Source: Medicago truncatula | Taxonomy: Eukaryota > Streptophyta > Magnoliopsida > Fabales > Fabaceae | DNA length: 64,000 nucleotides | Assembly: GCF_003473485.1 (NCBI RefSeq) | Contig: NC_053044.1 | Location: forward strand, 52,120,091 to 52,184,090 | Reading direction: 5' to 3' | Part shown: piece by piece, positions 59,439 to 64,000 of the stretch | Layout of the letters: each line of letters opens with the position of its first letter | Position numbering within the stretch: the stretch's first letter is position 1 | Notes under the pieces: generated by a model | What the model was told of the DNA's origin: nothing | Seen by the model: the letters and a program-made list of their open reading frames with translations, nothing else | The model's database searches: none | Translations under genes and position numbers: made by a program

Positions 59439-60040
59439 GACAGGAGGCTATGGATTCAAGACACTAGTTGAGTATCTCCAACATGGAGCTACAACTTGTT
59501 GTGTACTCCACTATCATAAGTAGTATATTATTTTTAGTCTCTCATAGAACCAATGAAGTTCATTCATCTTTTTATCATATAATACTTTAAATTATTTAAT
59601 ATCTTATTTCGCATATTTCTCTATTCAACTCTAGTAAATGATTGAGAATAATTTTGACAAAAGAAAAACTTTTAAAAAATAACACTTCAAATGAAAGGAA
59701 TCAGTAATTCTATCATCTTTTAATATAGAACCTAAGAAATCTTATTCCTATTAATGATTGTGGCCTCATTCAATGAAAAACAAAAAAAAAAAAAGTAGAA
59801 AATATGTTCAATTCAATAGTTTTACTCTTTTTTTTTCAAAAATTTTCCATTTTCAAAATATCAAGACAACATTTATTGACTACTGTTTTTTTATTCAATT
59901 TTTTTTATATAGGATAGTGGGCCTTTTATGATAAAATCAATATTATTTTTTTAAAAGGCAATATTGTTTTTTTGAATGGGATAAAATCAATATAGTTAAT
60001 TATTTTCTTAATAGAGAGTGATTGACAACATAATGTGATA

Positions 60041-60148
60041 CACAATGAATGAATCCAGATTCTCGACCAAAAACATGACATTGATTGTCTATATATAACT
60101 CCCTACACACTAAGAGATATTTTCATCAAACAAACAAAAAACAATAAA
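60041..60148 (+). promoter_or_regulatory. Proximal promoter and leader of dirigent gene 2
   Basis: TATA box 'tatatataa' at 60090-60098, about 50 bases before the start codon. The block from 'caatgaatgaatccagattc' to the start codon is similar to the promoter of dirigent gene 1. Confidence 0.65.
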
Positions 60149-60715
60149 ATGGAGAAGAAATCAATCCTCCTAGGTTTAGGTCTATTTTTATGTAGCATCA
60201 CAATTCAAGTGAATTCTGAATACCATTCAGAAAGAAGCATACACAGTCTTCATCTCAAAGAGAAAGTAACACGTCTTCATTTTTACATCTTCGACATTCT
60301 TAGTGGAAACAAACCAACTGCAGTAGAAGTTGCACATCCAAACATCACTGTTGGACCAAAAGCAACCCCATTTGGCCATGTGTATGCAATCGATGATCCC
60401 TTAAGAGAGGGTCCAAATGAAAGTTCAAAATTGATTGGAAATGCACAAGGTCTTTATTTGTCTTCAAGTCAAAGTGAAAATTTAACGATTGTTATGTATG
60501 CTGATTTTGGTTTCACAACAGGAAAATTCAAAGGGAGTTCTATTAGTGTGTTTTCGAGAAATCCTGTGAGTGAACCAATTCGTGAATTGGCTGTTGTTGG
60601 TGGAAGAGGAAAATTTAGATTGGCTAGAGGATTTGCTCAAGTTAAGACACATTTCTTTGATTACAAAAATGGTGATGCCATTCTTGAGTATAATGTTACT
60701 CTGCTTCATTACTAG
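60149..60715 (+). CDS. Dirigent protein 2
   Basis: Intronless, 188 aa, the tandem copy of dirigent 1. Signal peptide 'SILLGLGLFLCSITIQVNS' (to about residue 22), then a complete dirigent domain with 'LHFYIFDILSGNKPTAVEVA', 'TPFGHVYAIDDPLREGP', 'GNAQGLYLSSSQ', 'ADFGFTTGKFKGSSISVFSR' and 'LARGFAQVKTHFFDYKNGDA'. It differs from copy 1 mainly in the mature N-terminus ('ERSIHSLHLKEKVTRL') and one missing residue after 'VGPK'. Both copies keep the conserved 'DDP' stretch of the barrel pocket, so both are probably active. It is secreted to the apoplast; substrate unknown. Confidence 0.95.
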   Translation: MEKKSILLGLGLFLCSITIQVNSEYHSERSIHSLHLKEKVTRLHFYIFDILSGNKPTAVEVAHPNITVGPKATPFGHVYAIDDPLREGPNESSKLIGNAQGLYLSSSQSENLTIVMYADFGFTTGKFKGSSISVFSRNPVSEPIRELAVVGGRGKFRLARGFAQVKTHFFDYKNGDAILEYNVTLLHY

Positions 60716-61788
60716 TGTGTGAGAAAATGATGTATGGAAATGTTCATCCATTTTTTTCTGTTTCAAATAAGGGCGATTAATGTTATTATTAATTTTATGA
60801 TAAGCGCCTACATATGTTGTATACGTTTGATAGTTATTTTCCGTCTTAAGGAGTTCAAGCTTCTTTAAATTGTCAGTCCTAGCCAAAATCACCCATCCCA
60901 GTCCCCGTTCTGTTTCTAGTGGTTAGCGAGTTCGTTGGGTTTTTTTCAATATATATCTTGTTTGGTCAAAGACCTAGTCCTTTGATAACATTTTTTATTT
61001 CTCATATATAGGCATAATATGATAATGCTGCCAATTTGTTGGTCAAGCATGTCTTAATACATGGATTATCCTTAAAATTCATATTGAATTAGATTGAAAA
61101 GGATCGTGACTTATATTCATTAGTTATGTATAGACCTCAACTATTCTAACTAATTGAGCAACTAATTCATTACCACTTCTAATTAATTAACCAACTAATT
61201 AAACAACAAGCTTATAGTTATAACTACTTCTAATTAACAAACTAATTGTAACTACGATTCTTATAAACAATGTTTTAAAAAATTTATCACACTTGTTCTA
61301 AAGTATATTTTAAACTCATGTATACCCTTCATATTTTTTAATGATGTTTCTCAACATATTTAATATACTATAAAAATACTTTTCAAGCGTCAAAAACGTT
61401 GATTTAAAATTTTAAAGGACAAACATGAGTTAATTTTAAAACAAGCACAAAAAATGTTAGACCTAAAATGTTTGAATGAGAATTGTTTAAAGAAATTTTT
61501 CTAAAAGACGAAAATTTAAAGAAAAATTGTAAATTTTAGAAGGAATAAAAAGAAGTAGATTTGAAGATAAACATGAAGTTTAAAAAACCTATTATAGCCT
61601 TAAAATTTATAACTAACACTGTAAATTTGTAACTTAATATAATTAAAAAAAATAAAAAATCAAAAAAATTGACTAGTTAATTTCTCAAAGTTGTTTATTA
61701 CATTTTGACGAGTTGACAAAGTCTTTGGTTTGGCCTTTCCTAACCATAAGACAAGCAGATAAGCACGTAAATTGACTGATGCTCCAAT
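60716..61788. other. Intergenic spacer between dirigent 2 and the ankyrin gene
   Basis: About 1.07 kb between convergent genes, holding both 3' ends. It has an 'actaattaa'-rich area near 61140-61230 (repeated 'aattaaccaactaatta'-type words). No gene seen. Confidence 0.5.
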
Positions 61789-63483
61789 TTACCATTTGTT
61801 TCCTTCTGAAAACTTGGATACATCTTCCCATTCACGACCATACATTCGTACCTTTTGAGCTAATGTAATGTATATCATAGCTCCCCAAAAATACACTGCC
61901 ACAAGTATGCACGGGATAGCCACAGTGACAATTCCAAATGTATAGCTTGGTGCTATAACCAGCATGGAAAACATATAACAGCCACAGAATAGAGCAAGTG
62001 GACATGTCACTATAACACTTATACGTCCTCTTGGCATTAATAAACACATCATCAAAATTGAAACATAAAATGAAAATGTATTAAGCGACCAAAACCCTAA
62101 GAAGTATGTATGCATTTTCATCATCACTAATTTCCCCCCACCAGCTGGAGGGTTAAGTGTTGCTTCATATGCACTTGTTGCGAAAAGAATAGCAACTACT
62201 AACAAAGCGTTTCTTGTGTCACTTGAAATTCTCCTTCTTAAACGAGTAACACAAATTGCTATTCTCTCGTTAAATGTGATTTTTGATTGTAGCTCTTCGT
62301 GAAGCGGAGTAGGAGCAAGTGAAAAACCATGCAAAGCTCCTGCTTTGATCAACATGTCCTTCATTTCTGCACTATAAACTTGGCTCTGAATCTGCTCCAC
62401 TATGTCCAATGCTGTTTGTTCATCTAAATTCTTGGCATTTATGTCTATATTGCTATCTATCAACAATCCAACTGCCTGCACAATATGAAATGACCATAGC
62501 TGAATTAATTAATTTTTTTAAATAGGAGAAGCGAAAAATTATTAATACTTTGAAAATGTCAAACTCTAAGGCCAACATAATAGTTGAATTAATTAATATA
62601 TTGAAACATAGATTGATTTTGATTTTCAATAATAAAAAAAAAAACATTTGGGTCAACAAAAGTTGATATATCTAATTCAAAATTTTAATCAGATACATCA
62701 ACTTTTATTAACTCAAATGTCTCTTATAAATAAATAAGACAGAGGAAAATATTAGTTTTAAATTGAGGTATGTAACCGCAATCGCTATAGAAGAACCTCT
62801 GGGCCACATTGCAGTTGCAGTTGCATCGGCCACATTTTTATGAAAAAAGTAGAAAGAAAAGAGAAATAGGGATGTGTCTCATATACCTGTGGGAAGCTAT
62901 TGAGAACTGACATGTGCAGGATTGTGTTGCCTGCTTCATCCTCCCAATTCAGAACCCGTTTTTCCTTGTGGTGAGAACGTCTGTGGCATGTCCTTCGAAG
63001 CCAACCAAGCAAGATCTCAAGAACATGAAACTGCTTATATTTCACAGCAATATGCAGAGCAGTCTCACTTCGAACTGTAACATCTTCAATACAACCTGGA
63101 CAAACAAACAGGAATTTTACTACAAGATCAAAGTTTCCAGTTTGAGTAGCAATATGCAATGGAGTTAGACCCTCTCTCCCTTTGACTCGGACAAGGTCTT
63201 TATTAATATCTACAAAGCGACAAACCATTCTGTGATATTTGTTTTGTAAAGCAAGATGTATGGGACTGAGTCCATACTCGTTTAGTTTCCAAGCAAATGA
63301 AGGTTTTAGTCTCATAATCTCAGTGGCAAAACTTGTATGTCCAGAAGCTGCAGCAATATGCAAAGGAGTATCAACAAATGGTATTAAATTATAGCGTTCT
63401 AAGATGTAAGGATCGATTTGAATCAGTTTGAATAGCAAGTCTATATCTCCCATTTGTGCTGCTGCATTCAATGGGTCATTCAT
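61789..63483 (-). CDS. Ankyrin-repeat protein with PGG membrane domain (ACD6/BDA1-like)
   Basis: Two exons, 63483-62887 and 62475-61789, with a 411-base GT-AG intron in phase 0; 427 aa. Residues 1-230 hold about five to six ankyrin repeats ('DTPLHIAAASGHTSFATEIM', 'LSPIHLALQNKYHRMVCRFV', 'LTPLHIATQTGNFDLVVKFL', 'ETALHIAVKYKQFHVLEILL', 'NTILHMSVLNSFPQAVGLLI'). A PGG domain follows at about 287-312 ('NALLVVAILFATSAYEATLN' then 'PPAGG'), with four predicted membrane spans (about 289-305, 325-344, 352-372, 378-400). Such proteins sit in the plasma membrane or ER and act in immune signalling, salicylic-acid responses and cell death; the partner is unknown. These genes usually form clusters, so more copies may lie beyond the window edge. 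Confidence 0.93.
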
Positions 63484-64000
63484 GATGCCAACAAATTATA
63501 TTAAAAGAACGATATCAAGGTTACTTTGGTACAAGGAAAAATGCTGCAGAGTATATAGTTTTTTGCTAGTTTGTATGCATAATGATTATTTTTATAATCT
63601 TCTTTAACCTTGGAAGCATGCAAGGAGAATCATTCTCCTTCCTATCTTTTGGTGATCTACAAGGAAATTGGCTAAGAGACCATATTGTTTGTTGTTCTTC
63701 TAATTTGAAAGTCAATGTTTGACTGGACATGTTTTTTGCATTACAAGTCAAATTCAATCGCCCTTGGAATACGACATGTTGCTGTAGGAGGACTACTAAG
63801 TGGCAAGTTGGTAAAAGAAAAAAGAAAAAAGAATGTTCTTTAGTTTGTTGGCTCCGGTCAATTTTTATGAAATGGGAAACCTCGTATCAATTACCAATTC
63901 ATGACACTAGTTGAAAGTAGGGACAATTATCCCAACCAACTCGAAAATAGTTCGAGATTCGATTTGCTAATTAATTCGTTAAACTTGATTCATGAACCAA
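63484..64000. other. Upstream flank of the ankyrin gene, right edge of window
   Basis: Promoter region of the minus-strand ankyrin gene. Short frames here have no domain. No repeat was delimited. Confidence 0.45.

Larger units (their letters stand above)
57861..60040. other. Spacer between the two dirigent genes
   Basis: No gene. It holds an ATT microsatellite near 57972-57991, a SINE split by a Mutator-like MITE (58262-58610), a small MITE (59099-59229) and a CA repeat at 59422-59438. The spacer appears to have grown by insertions after the tandem duplication. Confidence 0.6.

Overview
The window is plant nuclear DNA. It is AT-rich, has spliced genes with GT-AG introns, and carries plant-only families (3-ketoacyl-CoA synthase, PMEI, glutamate-receptor-like channels, dirigent, hybrid histidine kinase of the AHK5 type). 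Many short tRNA-derived SINEs, Stowaway/Tourist-like MITEs and LINE pieces lie between the genes. The repeat flavour and the dirigent and GLR clusters suggest a legume, probably of the Medicago/Trifolium type; that is inference, not a database result.

Layout. 1-2226 is gene-free. A three-exon 3-ketoacyl-CoA synthase (KCS) lies at 2227-5575 (+), followed by an imperfect tandem duplication. A small PMEI-like secreted protein is at 7437-7955 (+). 8-12.8 kb is transposon-rich. A two-exon gene of unknown function, whose second exon is only 49 bases, lies at 12789-15428 (-). 15.4-26.8 kb has no gene I can support, only MITEs, SINEs and low-complexity tracts.

26.8-48.7 kb is the most structured part. 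An eleven-exon cytosolic hybrid histidine kinase (HK5/CKI2 type, 949 aa) faces a five-exon glutamate-receptor-like gene (GLR-A, 981 aa) tail to tail. The 3' end of the kinase plus the GLR was then duplicated: GLR-B (990 aa) is intact at 43533-48687 (-), and two decayed copies of the kinase 3' end lie at about 39.35-40.28 kb and 41.9-43.5 kb. A 956-bp stretch of the large GLR exon is about 99% identical between the paralogs, while the rest of the same exon differs by about 14% on one side, which looks like gene conversion. A stray exon resembling SIN3-like corepressors sits between the kinase remnants.

48.7-57.2 kb holds an LTR-like fragment, a segmental duplication, decayed LINE pieces, an internally deleted LINE with target-site duplications, and two SINEs. 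Two tandem dirigent genes with conserved proximal promoters follow (57291-57860 and 60149-60715, +). An ankyrin-repeat/PGG membrane protein (61789-63483, -) closes the window.

The genes do not form an operon or a single pathway. Wall- and surface-related functions (KCS, PMEI, dirigent) and signalling functions (HK5, GLR, ankyrin-PGG) sit side by side. I found no CRISPR array, rRNA, genuine tRNA gene or clear novel system. The most unusual signals are the HK5-GLR duplication history and the conversion tract.
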